DNA from: Hyella patelloides LEGE 07179
Lineage (GTDB): Bacteria; Cyanobacteriota; Cyanobacteriia; Cyanobacteriales; Xenococcaceae
DNA: 34,493 bases
Direction: 5' to 3'
NCBI RefSeq assembly: GCF_900659865.1
Contig: NZ_LR213811.1
Location: 1-34,493 of the forward strand
Shown here: piece by piece, positions 24,143-32,113 of the stretch
How the letters are laid out: every line of letters begins with the position of its first letter
How positions within the stretch are numbered: the first letter of the stretch is position 1
Translations under genes and position numbers: made by a program
The notes under the pieces: model-generated
Told to the model about the DNA's origin: nothing
The model's database searches: none
What the model saw: only the letters and a program-made list of their open reading frames with translations

Positions 24143-24204
24143 ACGATCGAGATTAGTGAGATTGCCTAAAAGCGATCGCTTCTATTCCCTAAATCAATTA
24201 TAAT
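24143..24204 (+). promoter_or_regulatory. Orphan HIP1-anchored leader
   Basis: CGATCGAGATTAGTGAG near 24144, GCGATCGC at 24172-24179 and TATAAT at 24199-24204, 27 bp after the HIP1 start. The gene it once served is gone; the GH116 gene ends just beyond on the opposite strand. Confidence 0.45.
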
Positions 24205-24251
24205 TACGACAAAACACACCAATCAAGTTCTTTGCGCCTCTGCGTGAGGTA

Positions 24252-26687
24252 TTACACCCAACCAATTAAAACACCATAAATACCCCAAATAGCCATTGCT
24301 CTTAAATAATGACTTGCTCTAAAAGTACCAACTGCGGTAATAGCTTCAGGAGTGCGAAACTGTAAGCCATTTTCATAGATTTGTTTGACTACCGTTTCTG
24401 TTAACTTAAATGCTTCTTCTTGCATTCCCATTTGCACCATAAATGCAGCTAAACCGAAATTAATTCCCGTCCATACTTCTAAGGGATGAGTATCATCTGG
24501 ATTAACGGGACTTCCATCGGGTAAAACTCCGTTTGCTACGCCATATTTGCCGTTATGAAACTTCAGAAAACAAGCATCATATATTTTATTTAAAGCGGAT
24601 TGGGTATATTGATTTTCAACTACATCAGGTAAGTCTAATAATCTAGCGTAAAATTGTCCGCAGAGTTGATCCGCCATTACAGCCTGGGAATTGCTTTTAC
24701 TATCAAGACGATAATATTCACCATTCCATAGAGTATCATGATAAAAAGATCGCGATTGTTGCAACCATTCTTTATAAGTATCTATTGTCGCTTCAATTCC
24801 TTGAGGAAAGTCTGAAGGTTGTAAATTGGGATTCATGGGAGGATTGGCAATGAGAGTTTCGCCAATTTTGACAGCAGCTTCTAGCGCAGCTATCCATAAA
24901 CCACCGCAATAGGTACTAATTCCCTGTAATCGCCAGTCATCGAATGTCTGATCTGGTGCGCCTGAGTTTTCGGGTATTCCATCCCCATCTCGGTCAAATT
25001 CTTTTAAATATGCCAAAGTTGCCACAATACTATCCCAGCATTCCCACAGGAATTCGTTATTGTCTCCTTTGGTAAAGAGGTAGTCGCGATATACTTGCAA
25101 TACAAAATCACAGGATAAGTCTTTCCACTGGTTACAGTCTTGATAGGAGGTATAGTTTGTTGCTTCCCAAGGATGTTCGTTGGGTGCGCCAAGATCGTGA
25201 GGAGTGGCATTTTTGGCTTTACGAATTGCTATTGCGTTGTTATAACCAATAATTCTCTCTTGATCGTCGCTTTGAGGGATAGCTCTAGCAAATGCTGATA
25301 AGACTGCTTTATCCAGTTTTGACCACAGCATCATTAAAGCAAACGAACCGTACAGGCGCACGTCAAGGCTTTCATACCAACGGTAATCCATACACTCTAA
25401 AACCCCAAACTGTCCTACAGGATCGTCTTCTGTAGCTGCACTCCAGAGAGTTCCGCCTTGGGTAAGTAAGTAAAGCTCGTTAAATAGAGCCATTTTGAAC
25501 CAATCTGGTAAATCATTACGATTTAGTATCGTTTTTTGCCAAGCTACTATTTGTTCTTTCCACGAATCACTATGCTTTAAAGCTGTTCTGACAATACTCC
25601 AAGCATTATTACCCGTACGTCCGAAAAAGTCTGTATAGCGACGATAATAGTTAATACCTTGAGCAAATTCGGTTATGGGAAAGTCCCAAGCCAAAATAAA
25701 CGGTATTTTCTTAGTTTTTCCTGGTTTAATAGTAACTCTAACAGCGATCGCACAAGCAATTTGTTCCCCAGGAGATGCGGGGGTTTCATCTTCTCTATCT
25801 GGTAGAGAGCCATCTGCTGCAAAAGAATCCCAAACATCACTACCATCACCTTCAGGATTCCACCGACTGAGATAAAAGACTTCTACTGCGGGGTTTGCGG
25901 TGGTTGCGATCGCAATTTGCCCTTCTCCTTCCTGTATCTCATTATGGGGTTGAATGCGATTTAACAAGCAACCCACCCGAAAGTTATCTTGTATCCACTG
26001 GTTATAATTCCCTGTGCTATCACCCCATTTTGGTTGATACTCATATTCTGGGCTACCATCATCCCGCACTTTTACTTCAGGAGACTTAATCGCATTGGTA
26101 AACCAACCAACGGTATTTTGCCATGTCAGCATGATACTGAGGGTAATTGGCTTATCTGTAGGGTTATGGGCTGTCCAATCAAAGATAGCTACAGGATAGC
26201 TAGTTTCTTGATAATTTTCTTTCCAGATTGGGGAAAATTGTTCGCAAGTTAACTCCGATGCAAACACTCCCTGATACTCGTACCAGCTACGGGGATACAA
26301 CGCAGAATAAACCCCTTTTTCTTTGGGATACCAATTCCATCGGGATAGTAAGGGCGATTCACTCTTCGTCCCTACAGATGGGTTATCGGTACACATAGCA
26401 TACGCTTGAGTATCCCCACCTTCGACTGATTCAAAAACGCTAAACTGACAAGCAGGAATTGACTTAAATATATGTTCGCCACCGTCTAAATGCCAAAGGT
26501 TAAAGTCTCCTTTCGGCGATCGCCCAATACAACCCGCACCAAACCCACCCAACGGCGCACCATGCCACGCACCATCATCCAAATTGCTAGCATAACGTAC
26601 AGTGTAGGGCTTTGACCATCCTTTACCAATGGGACGTTTCCAAGCACAATTAGGAATTTGAGGACGAGGTATTTGATAGGCTGTCAT
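24252..26687 (-). CDS. GH116 family beta-glucosidase/glucosylceramidase-like enzyme
   Basis: The 811-residue protein matches GH116, the family of human GBA2 non-lysosomal glucosylceramidase. The N-terminal beta-domain holds GAPLGGFGAGCIGRSPKGDFNLWHLDGG (about 43-70), and the C-terminal (alpha/alpha)6 domain holds the catalytic motifs. The presumed nucleophile is E404 in LFNELYLLTQGGTLW and the acid/base aspartate lies in PDQTFDDW (D579/D583 region), by analogy with GBA2 and a bacterial GH116 structure. ECMDYRWYESLDVRLYGSFALMMLWS and EVWTGINFGLAAFM fit the family. It would hydrolyse beta-glucosides such as glucosylceramide or aryl-glucosides in the cytoplasm; no signal peptide is visible. Length is as expected. 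No sugar-metabolism genes are adjacent, so the natural substrate is unknown. Confidence 0.9.
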   Translation of the reverse strand: MTAYQIPRPQIPNCAWKRPIGKGWSKPYTVRYASNLDDGAWHGAPLGGFGAGCIGRSPKGDFNLWHLDGGEHIFKSIPACQFSVFESVEGGDTQAYAMCTDNPSVGTKSESPLLSRWNWYPKEKGVYSALYPRSWYEYQGVFASELTCEQFSPIWKENYQETSYPVAIFDWTAHNPTDKPITLSIMLTWQNTVGWFTNAIKSPEVKVRDDGSPEYEYQPKWGDSTGNYNQWIQDNFRVGCLLNRIQPHNEIQEGEGQIAIATTANPAVEVFYLSRWNPEGDGSDVWDSFAADGSLPDREDETPASPGEQIACAIAVRVTIKPGKTKKIPFILAWDFPITEFAQGINYYRRYTDFFGRTGNNAWSIVRTALKHSDSWKEQIVAWQKTILNRNDLPDWFKMALFNELYLLTQGGTLWSAATEDDPVGQFGVLECMDYRWYESLDVRLYGSFALMMLWSKLDKAVLSAFARAIPQSDDQERIIGYNNAIAIRKAKNATPHDLGAPNEHPWEATNYTSYQDCNQWKDLSCDFVLQVYRDYLFTKGDNNEFLWECWDSIVATLAYLKEFDRDGDGIPENSGAPDQTFDDWRLQGISTYCGGLWIAALEAAVKIGETLIANPPMNPNLQPSDFPQGIEATIDTYKEWLQQSRSFYHDTLWNGEYYRLDSKSNSQAVMADQLCGQFYARLLDLPDVVENQYTQSALNKIYDACFLKFHNGKYGVANGVLPDGSPVNPDDTHPLEVWTGINFGLAAFMVQMGMQEEAFKLTETVVKQIYENGLQFRTPEAITAVGTFRASHYLRAMAIWGIYGVLIGWV

Positions 26688-26752
26688 GTATCTACACTGA
26701 GATGAAATAACAAACGATTTTAACAGAAAAATGAATTAATCCTTTTCTTAAA

Positions 26753-26780
26753 GGCAACAGGGAACAGGGAACAGGGAACA
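26753..26780. repeat. Heptamer tandem repeat (GGGAACA)
   Basis: GGCAACA followed by three perfect GGGAACA units. A typical STRR heptamer of cyanobacteria. About 40 bp further, CTTTAAAGACTCCGCAAGTG (26830-26849) resembles the CCCTAAAGGACTCGC core of the micro-elements. Confidence 0.85.
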
Positions 26781-26892
26781 GCGACAAGTAAGGATAAGGA
26801 TTTAAACTGGAACCCAAACTACTTCCGTCTTTAAAGACTCCGCAAGTGACCTTGGGGCAAAGGGAACAGCCAAGGTCAAAGTTATTGCTAAA

Positions 26893-27138
26893 TCATAGTG
26901 GAGGAAAATTATCCATTAACTCCATTAATTTGTCGAAACTAATAAGAGTAGCGAACGCACCACAGAATATTGCTAAAAACAAACCACCAGTGATACTGTA
27001 AACTAGCGGAGGAGAAGTCTGAAAATAAGCAGAGTAAGACCAATATATTACTGAGATAAACAGTCCAAACACAGTACCCGAAGTGAAACGGGCGATCGAT
27101 CTGCGAGAGTTTTTTTTATCTGATAATGGTTGATTCAT
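26893..27138 (-). CDS. Small membrane protein, two predicted transmembrane helices
   Basis: The 81-residue protein has a basic N-terminus (SDKKNSRRSIARF), a first hydrophobic helix (SGTVFGLFISVIYWSYSAYF, about 20-39), a short loop (QTSPP) and a second helix (LVYSITGGLFLAIFCGAFATLI, about 45-66), ending FDKLMELMDNFPPL. Cytoplasmic ends and a short extracytoplasmic loop are predicted. Similar small glycine-rich hairpin proteins are common in cyanobacteria, but I recognise no named family. It is divergent from the following Uma2 gene and contains a HIP1-like site in its 5' part. Confidence 0.7.
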   Translation of the reverse strand: MNQPLSDKKNSRRSIARFTSGTVFGLFISVIYWSYSAYFQTSPPLVYSITGGLFLAIFCGAFATLISFDKLMELMDNFPPL

Positions 27139-27296
27139 GGTTGATATGTGAATAAAGACATTTGGTTGATTCTAGAATAATACTTTTGCCCTATATTAAT
27201 TTAGTATTACAGCTTAGTGTACTTACATTGGCGAGCATCCTAAATTGCGATCGCAAAAAGACTGTAATTAACCAGAATATGTTCGAGAGATTTAAT

Positions 27297-27944
27297 ATGA
27301 ATGCCATTACTTTAAATCTTCATCCCACTATAGAATTAACTGACGAGCAATTTGCTTTAATTTGCAGTACAAATCGCGATTTAAAGTTAGAGCGTACTGC
27401 AACAGGGGAATTGGTTATTATGCCACCCACAGGAGGAGAAACAGGTAAGCGAAATTCTAGTATCAATGCACAGTTGTGGTTGTGGAATCAACAATCTAAA
27501 TTAGGAGAAGTTTTTGATTCTTCTACAGGTTTTATCTTACCCAATGGCGCAACTCGCTCTCCCGATGCTGCTTGGATTAAAAAAGAAAGGTGGGAAAGTT
27601 TAACATCTCAACAGCAACAACAATTTATTCCTTTATGTCCCGATTTTGCCATAGAGTTGCGCTCTAGTTCTGACAGTTTATTAGAGTTACAAAAAAAGAT
27701 GACGAGCGACCCCGCGTCGCCGAAAGTGCGTGACCGAAGGGAATCCTTTAGGGCAAGGGAATGCGCGAGGATGCAGGAATACGTAGCTAATGGTTTGACT
27801 TTGGGGTGGTTAATCGATCCTCAGAATAAACAAGTAGAAGTTTATCGACCAAATTGTCCTGTAAAAACTTTATCTAATCCTATCAGTTTGTCGGTTGAAA
27901 ATATCTTGTTAGATTTTACTTTAGATTTAACCGATATTTTGTAA
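27297..27944 (+). CDS. Uma2 family (DUF820) protein with a 24-residue micro-element insertion
   Basis: The Uma2 core is clear: LTDEQFALICSTNRDLKLERTATGELVIMPPTGGETG, SPDAAWI, CPDFAIELRSSSDSLLELQKKM and, after an insertion, QEYVANGLTLGWLIDPQNKQVEVYRP. The family reads KM-QEY-NG without a gap. Here 24 residues (TSDPASPKVRDRRESFRAR and following) come between, encoded by a 72-bp micro-element flanked by GATG at 27698-27701 and 27770-27773. Because 72 is a multiple of three the frame survives. The insert falls in a helix just after the ExK-like motif, so activity is uncertain. I choose ATG 27297 (GAGAG 8 nt upstream; 215 residues, about 191 without the insert). The frame extends to 27162, but that part has no family similarity and crosses a HIP1 site. 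Confidence 0.85.
   Translation: MNAITLNLHPTIELTDEQFALICSTNRDLKLERTATGELVIMPPTGGETGKRNSSINAQLWLWNQQSKLGEVFDSSTGFILPNGATRSPDAAWIKKERWESLTSQQQQQFIPLCPDFAIELRSSSDSLLELQKKMTSDPASPKVRDRRESFRARECARMQEYVANGLTLGWLIDPQNKQVEVYRPNCPVKTLSNPISLSVENILLDFTLDLTDIL
27698..27773. repeat. 72-bp micro-element inside a Uma2 gene
   Basis: GATG at both ends (27698, 27770) flanks a segment starting ACGAGCGACCCCGCG, with AATCCTTTAGGGC in the middle (27742-27754) and AAGGGAATGCGCGAG at the right. Left and right ends match the copies in hicA and in the transposase. Confidence 0.85.
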
Positions 27945-27982
27945 GAGTATTTTTTTGTCAACTACTTACCTTTTTGTAAATT

Positions 27983-28216
27983 ATGAAAAATCAAAATACA
28001 AGCAATTTTAACGTCTGGAATTATAAACCTTGGTGGTGTCAACCTTGGTCAATTATTCTCACAGGAATTACTATCATCGGCATTAGTTGGTTACTGTTTC
28101 ATATCGTTTGGTTGAGTGTTATTGTAGCTATGCCAATTATCTTATGGTGGATATATTTCTTGGTGCTTTATCCTCGAATGGTACAGAAAATGTATGATTC
28201 GGGAATTAATAGTTAA
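27983..28216 (+). CDS. Small cyanobacterial membrane protein (DUF6737-like)
   Basis: The 77-residue protein reads NVWNYKPWWCQPWSIILTGI, then a hydrophobic span to about residue 62 broken by HIVWLS, giving two membrane helices (about 22-40 and 43-62), and ends LYPRMVQKMYDSGINS. I recall the opening W-YKPWWCQPWSI-LTG from a small conserved cyanobacterial family catalogued as DUF6737; the number is from memory. Function unknown. It lies 38 bp after the Uma2 gene on the same strand and may be co-transcribed. Confidence 0.75.
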   Translation: MKNQNTSNFNVWNYKPWWCQPWSIILTGITIIGISWLLFHIVWLSVIVAMPIILWWIYFLVLYPRMVQKMYDSGINS

Positions 28217-28292
28217 TAAATTTAATATAGTTTATTATGAGTTTACCTAAAAAAAATGTGGTTTTATAAAGATTGTAACCGATAAAATAATT

Positions 28293-28895
28293 TTATAGAG
28301 TTCGTAAAAAATCTTTTTTAATTAGTGAGGGGCTATCTATAAACCCTCTATTAATAAATCCTACAAAATATCTAGCAGATAAACTATTTAAAAGCTTACT
28401 ACATTCAACTACAATATAGTTGTTTTTATCTAAAGAATAAAAAGTTATTTGATTGTTTTGCCAAACCCATAATTCACTAATACCAATCATTTGATAACTT
28501 GCTTTAAGAGTATCAATATTACCACTGCTAAAAATAACTTCTACTACTAAATCGGGTAAATCTTTGTCTGTATTAAAAGCATAAGCTAAATCAGGCTCTT
28601 TGCCAGCTTGTCGATCCGCTTTAAGTCTGGTTTGCCTGAAAGGAAAATCTAAAATATCAAATTTTTCGCAGTAAGCAATAATTAATCTATTAATTACTTC
28701 GGCAATTCTTTCATGATTTCTTCCTGGCGACACAATAGTTATTTCTCCATTCCAATAGCTAACTCGATAACCTGGATATTCTTCTGAATCGAAGTTTTGA
28801 TAATCTTGCCAATTTGCTCCCGTGATAGTTAGTATTTGATCTTTTTGAGCAAATTTATCGGTATTGATAGGTAGTTTTTTAGTTATTAACATCAA
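28293..28895 (-). CDS. Uma2 family (DUF820) protein
   Basis: The 200-residue protein shows Uma2 features: GYRVSYWNGEITIVSPGRNHERIAEVINRLI (about 42-72), KEPDLAYAF (about 99-107, PD acid) and LPDLVVEVIFSSGNIDTLKASYQMIGISELWVW (about 113-145, with the V-E-V glutamate). The usual lysine of the ExK motif is the K of LKASY. It is the third Uma2 gene of the window and differs strongly in sequence from the other two. The C-terminus (FVGFINRGFIDSPSLIKKDFLRTL) is variable. ATG 28895 or the next codon is the likely start. Biological role unknown; the fold predicts a nuclease. Confidence 0.8.
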   Translation of the reverse strand: MMLITKKLPINTDKFAQKDQILTITGANWQDYQNFDSEEYPGYRVSYWNGEITIVSPGRNHERIAEVINRLIIAYCEKFDILDFPFRQTRLKADRQAGKEPDLAYAFNTDKDLPDLVVEVIFSSGNIDTLKASYQMIGISELWVWQNNQITFYSLDKNNYIVVECSKLLNSLSARYFVGFINRGFIDSPSLIKKDFLRTL

Positions 28896-28970
28896 CTTTA
28901 TCTCGATTATCGAAAATAAAAAACATATTTTGCATTGATTTAATTATAGCTTTTTGCTTAACAAGGCTAC

Positions 28971-29446
28971 TTAATTCCCATGACACTTTTTATACTTTTT
29001 GCCACTTCCACACCAACAATTGTCACTACTTTTCAGAATCAGATCGGGTAAAATATTTCCATCGACATAAAACCATTTACCATCAACTTTAAAAAATCTC
29101 GAACGTTCGTGTAGTTGTTGAGGCTCAGTTGTTTTAAATACAGCCATAAATTCAACATAGCCTATTTTGTCATTCTTTTTGCCTTGGTTAATGTCTACTA
29201 TAGTTAAACCTAACCAAGTGGTATTGTTAATAGTTTTGGTTAATTCTTGTCTATCATTTTCTTGGCGTTTATTAGGATGTAATGTAGCAATTAAATAATC
29301 AATATTCCCTTCACAAAAAGCAGTATAACGAGACTTCATCAATTGTTCTGCTGTTGCGGGATATTCTTTTCCTGAGAGATATTTACCACAGCAATATTGA
29401 ATTTTTTTCTACTTCCACAAGGACAATTTTTCGAGTTAGTTATCAT
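28971..29446 (-). pseudogene. YchJ-like (UPF0225) SEC-C protein, frameshifted near the N-terminus
   Basis: ATG 29446 gives MITNSKNCPCGSRKK, the N-terminal SEC-C metal site (CPCG). The family would continue QYCCGKYLSGKEYPATAEQ then MKSRYTAF. That continuation is present, but one base out of frame, after the run of seven A (29402-29408). From there the frame is open to 28971: LMKSRYTAFCEGNIDYL, an NTF2-like domain (VEFMAVFKT, RSRFFKVDGKWFYVDG) and a second SEC-C motif, CWCGSGKKYKKCHG, at the C-terminus. The shift is a one-base loss in a homopolymer. It could be a real mutation, a sequencing error or ribosomal slippage. If real, the first metal site is separated from the rest. Function of the family is unknown. 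Confidence 0.85.
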
Positions 29447-29667
29447 TTTTAATAAACGGTATAATCAAGCGAAATTCATAATAGGTGCGGAGTAATGGGG
29501 ACTCCCGTGTTGACAAAAAAGCAGCATTAACAATCTCAATCTACTACAGACACCCTGAACATTAAACCGATTTCAGCTTTTAATTGCTAATTCCCCTTAA
29601 AAACTGCATTAGTTAAATCGACTCGCAACTATTATTAATCAACACAGAAAACACAGGAGAACAAATA

Positions 29668-29976
29668 ATGTCTTATCAAAATTTATCCTCTTCTAACGAA
29701 TCATCTTCCTCAAAAGCTACCTCCAATAGTACTTTAGGCGACGAGTGCATCTTAATGTCTTTCACTCTAGATAAACACCAATTACATCATTCTCTAGAAG
29801 AAGAAAAACGTACTGATAGAGATTTATCTACTGGTGACTATTTTTTTCTGTCAGTTTGTATCACTTTTTTAGTGATGGTAAGTACTTCTTGGATGCAAAC
29901 ATCACTAATTTATGACGAAGTAGAGCAAGTAATTCAAGAAGTCAGAAGTCAGAAGTCAGAAGTCAGAAATAAGTAG
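29668..29976 (+). CDS. Small single-pass membrane protein with repeat-encoded C-terminus
   Basis: The 102-residue protein has a Ser-rich N-terminus (SSSNESSSSKATSNS), a charged segment (DKHQLHHSLEEEKRTDRD) and one membrane helix (YFFLSVCITFLVMVSTSWM, about 58-76), then a helical tail (IYDEVEQVIQEVRSQKSEV). AGGAG lies 8 nt before ATG 29668. I do not recognise a family. The last 10 residues are encoded by four GTCAGAA heptamers (29941-29968), so the repeat has replaced or extended the original end. Orientation, N-terminus in the cytoplasm or outside, is not clear. Confidence 0.65.
   Translation: MSYQNLSSSNESSSSKATSNSTLGDECILMSFTLDKHQLHHSLEEEKRTDRDLSTGDYFFLSVCITFLVMVSTSWMQTSLIYDEVEQVIQEVRSQKSEVRNK
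29941..29968. repeat. Heptamer tandem repeat (GTCAGAA)x4
   Basis: Four perfect GTCAGAA units, a well-known STRR-like heptamer in cyanobacteria, cover the 3' end of the preceding gene and lead into its TAG stop (29974-29976). Confidence 0.9.
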
Positions 29977-30298
29977 GTGTGCAAAATTAATTACACTAAA
30001 AGAGAGAAATTCAACAAATTTTGGGGAAAGAAATAATATTTTAATCTTGCTCCTTAGCAAATATCTTAAGGCTTTAGTTTCTAAAACCTTTTTTCCTTTT
30101 TCTGATTTTATGAATCGCGTTTATTTTTGTGGAGGATTTTTATAACTACTGACTACCAGCAATGGTGAGTATTATTTCTACTTGTTACCTTCTTTGACTC
30201 CCGATTTTTCTTAATTCAATATTTGTTCTGATTCCTCTATCGCTTATAATGTTTAGTGACAAAACGCAACAAAAATTTACCCACTAGGAGACTTCTGG
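29977..30298. other. Intergenic stretch, promoter region of the ABC-F gene
   Basis: About 320 AT-rich bases. No gene, RNA or strong repeat is visible. TATAAT at 30245-30250 is a plausible -10 box for the ABC-F gene. AGGAG at 30286-30290 is its ribosome site. Confidence 0.5.
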
Positions 30299-32011
30299 AT
30301 GCTGCGACTCGAACACATTAGCAAAATCTACCCCACAGGAGAAGTATTAAAAGATGTCACTTGGGAAGTTAAGCCAGGGGAAAGAGTGGGTTTAGTAGGA
30401 GTCAATGGCGCGGGGAAGTCTACCCAGCTAAAGATTATCAATGGAGAGGTTGAACCTACATCAGGAGAAGTTATTCGGCCTAATAGCTTAAAGATAGCTT
30501 ATCTGACTCAAGAATTTGAAGTTGAGCCAACACGCACTGTGAGAGAAGAGTTTTGGACAGTATTTATAGAAGCTAATGATGTCCATCATCAGATGGAGCA
30601 GGTACATCATGACATGGAAACTGCCGATCCTGATGAATTAGATCGGTTGATTCACAAATTGGATAAGTTACAGCGTAAATTTGAAGCGTTAGATGGCTAT
30701 TTACTAGAATCCCAGATTGAGAAAATTTTACCAGAAGTTGGGTTTGTCACAGAAGATGGCGATCGCCTTGTAAGCTCTTTTAGTGGTGGCTGGCAAATGC
30801 GAATGAGTTTGGGTAAAATTTTGCTACAAACTCCCGATCTATTATTACTTGACGAGCCGACAAACCATTTAGATTTAGAAACTATTGAATGGTTGGAAAA
30901 TTATCTTAAAGGGATTAATACCCCGATGGTAATTGTTTCCCATGATAGAGAGTTTTTAGACAGGCTTTGTACCAAGATTGTGGAAACAGAAAGAGGAGTT
31001 TCTACAGTTTATCCTGGTAATTATTCAGCCTATTTACAACAAAAAGCTGAAAATAAAGCAGCACAATCGTCTACTTACGAAAGACAGCAAAAAGAAATAG
31101 CCAAACAACAAGAATTTGTTGATAAATTCCGCGCTAGTGCTACTCGCAGTACTCAAGCAAAAAGTAGAGAGAAACAATTGCAAAAAATGGAAGTAGTGGA
31201 TGCACCTATTTCCAACATGAAAACATTAAAGTTTAAATTTCCTCCTTCTCCTCGTAGTGGTCGAGATGTAGTAGTCATCGAAGATTTAACTCATACTTAT
31301 AATGAGAAAATTTTATTTTTAGGGGCAAATCTAACTATCGAAAGAGGAGAGAGAATAGCAATTTTAGGTCATAATGGCGCAGGAAAATCTACTCTATTGC
31401 GTATGGTAATGGGGATGGAAGAATATGAAGACGGTCAAGTTTCTTTAGGTAAACATAATGTAATTCCTGGTTATTTTGAACAAAATCAAGCCGAAGCATT
31501 AGATTTAGAAAAAACTGTCATGGAGACAATTCATGATGAAGTTCCTACCTGGAAAAATGAAGAAGTCCGTACTTTACTCGGTAGATTTTTATTTAGTAAT
31601 GAAACCGTCTTTAAACAAGTAAAAGCTCTTAGTGGAGGAGAAAAAGCTAGACTCGCTTTAGCTAAAATGCTGTTAACTCCAGCAAATTTATTAATACTAG
31701 ATGAGCCGACAAATCATTTAGATATTCCTGCTAAAGAAATGCTAGAAGAAGCATTAAAAGACTACGATGGTTCTGTAGTTATTGTTTCACACGATCGCTA
31801 TTTTATTTCTCAAGTAGCCAATAAAATTGTCGAGATTAAAGAAGGTGAATTAATTGAGTACCGAGGAGATTATCACTACTACCTGGATAAAATTGCTGAA
31901 GCGGAAGCCAAAGAAAAAGCCAAACTAGAAGCGGAAGCTAAAGCAGCCAAACAAGCAGCTAAAAGAGCCAAACAAGCTGAAAAGAAAAAGCAAAAGAAAG
32001 CCAAAGTTTAA
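30299..32011 (+). CDS. ABC-F family ATPase (ribosome-associated, Uup/YdiF type)
   Basis: The 570-residue protein has two fused ABC domains and no membrane part. Domain 1: Walker A GVNGAGKST (34-42), signature FSGGWQMR (161-168), Walker B LLLLDEPTNHLD (181-192). Domain 2: GHNGAGKST (357-365), LSGGEKAR (444-451), LLILDEPTNHLD (464-475). The linker of about 240-310 (YERQQKEIAKQQEFVDKFRA) is the helical arm that reaches the P-site tRNA in ABC-F proteins. The C-terminal 35 residues are Lys/Ala/Glu-rich and form a coiled coil (KAKLEAEAKAAKQAAKRAKQ), like the Uup/YdiF C-terminal extension. Likely a translation factor that resolves stalled ribosomes. ATG 30299 follows AGGAG by 8 nt. A hairpin lies 30 bp downstream. 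Confidence 0.93.
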   Translation: MLRLEHISKIYPTGEVLKDVTWEVKPGERVGLVGVNGAGKSTQLKIINGEVEPTSGEVIRPNSLKIAYLTQEFEVEPTRTVREEFWTVFIEANDVHHQMEQVHHDMETADPDELDRLIHKLDKLQRKFEALDGYLLESQIEKILPEVGFVTEDGDRLVSSFSGGWQMRMSLGKILLQTPDLLLLDEPTNHLDLETIEWLENYLKGINTPMVIVSHDREFLDRLCTKIVETERGVSTVYPGNYSAYLQQKAENKAAQSSTYERQQKEIAKQQEFVDKFRASATRSTQAKSREKQLQKMEVVDAPISNMKTLKFKFPPSPRSGRDVVVIEDLTHTYNEKILFLGANLTIERGERIAILGHNGAGKSTLLRMVMGMEEYEDGQVSLGKHNVIPGYFEQNQAEALDLEKTVMETIHDEVPTWKNEEVRTLLGRFLFSNETVFKQVKALSGGEKARLALAKMLLTPANLLILDEPTNHLDIPAKEMLEEALKDYDGSVVIVSHDRYFISQVANKIVEIKEGELIEYRGDYHYYLDKIAEAEAKEKAKLEAEAKAAKQAAKRAKQAEKKKQKKAKV

Positions 32012-32040
32012 GTAGTTTGTTAGTTAGATAATCAGACTTT

Positions 32041-32084
32041 AGGGTGGGCATTGCACTAAAGTACTTCCTTCGGTCGCCCACCCT
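32041..32084 (+). terminator. Inverted repeat after ABC-F gene, loop carrying an insert
   Basis: Arms AGGGTGGGC (32041-32049) and GCCCACCCT (32076-32084) are perfect. The cyanobacterial repeat of this type usually has a very short loop, but here the loop is 26 nt and includes ACTTCCTTCGGTC, a sequence also found in the micro-repeat blocks (CGACCGAAGGAAGT, 3431-3444). The stem could end the ABC-F transcript. Confidence 0.65.
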
Positions 32085-32113
32085 ACATTTTATTTAATAA
32101 TTAGATCGGTAAA

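Larger units (their letters stand above)
23851..24251. other. Intergenic stretch with decayed antitoxin copy and leader
   Basis: About 400 AT-rich bases. A plus-strand open frame here is accidental. Contents that can be named: the decayed antitoxin copy (23945-24062), a hairpin with T-run (24076-24106), a HIP1 leader copy (24143-24204) and CTTTGCGCCTCTGCGTGAG (about 24231-24249), a dispersed cyanobacterial repeat. Confidence 0.55.
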
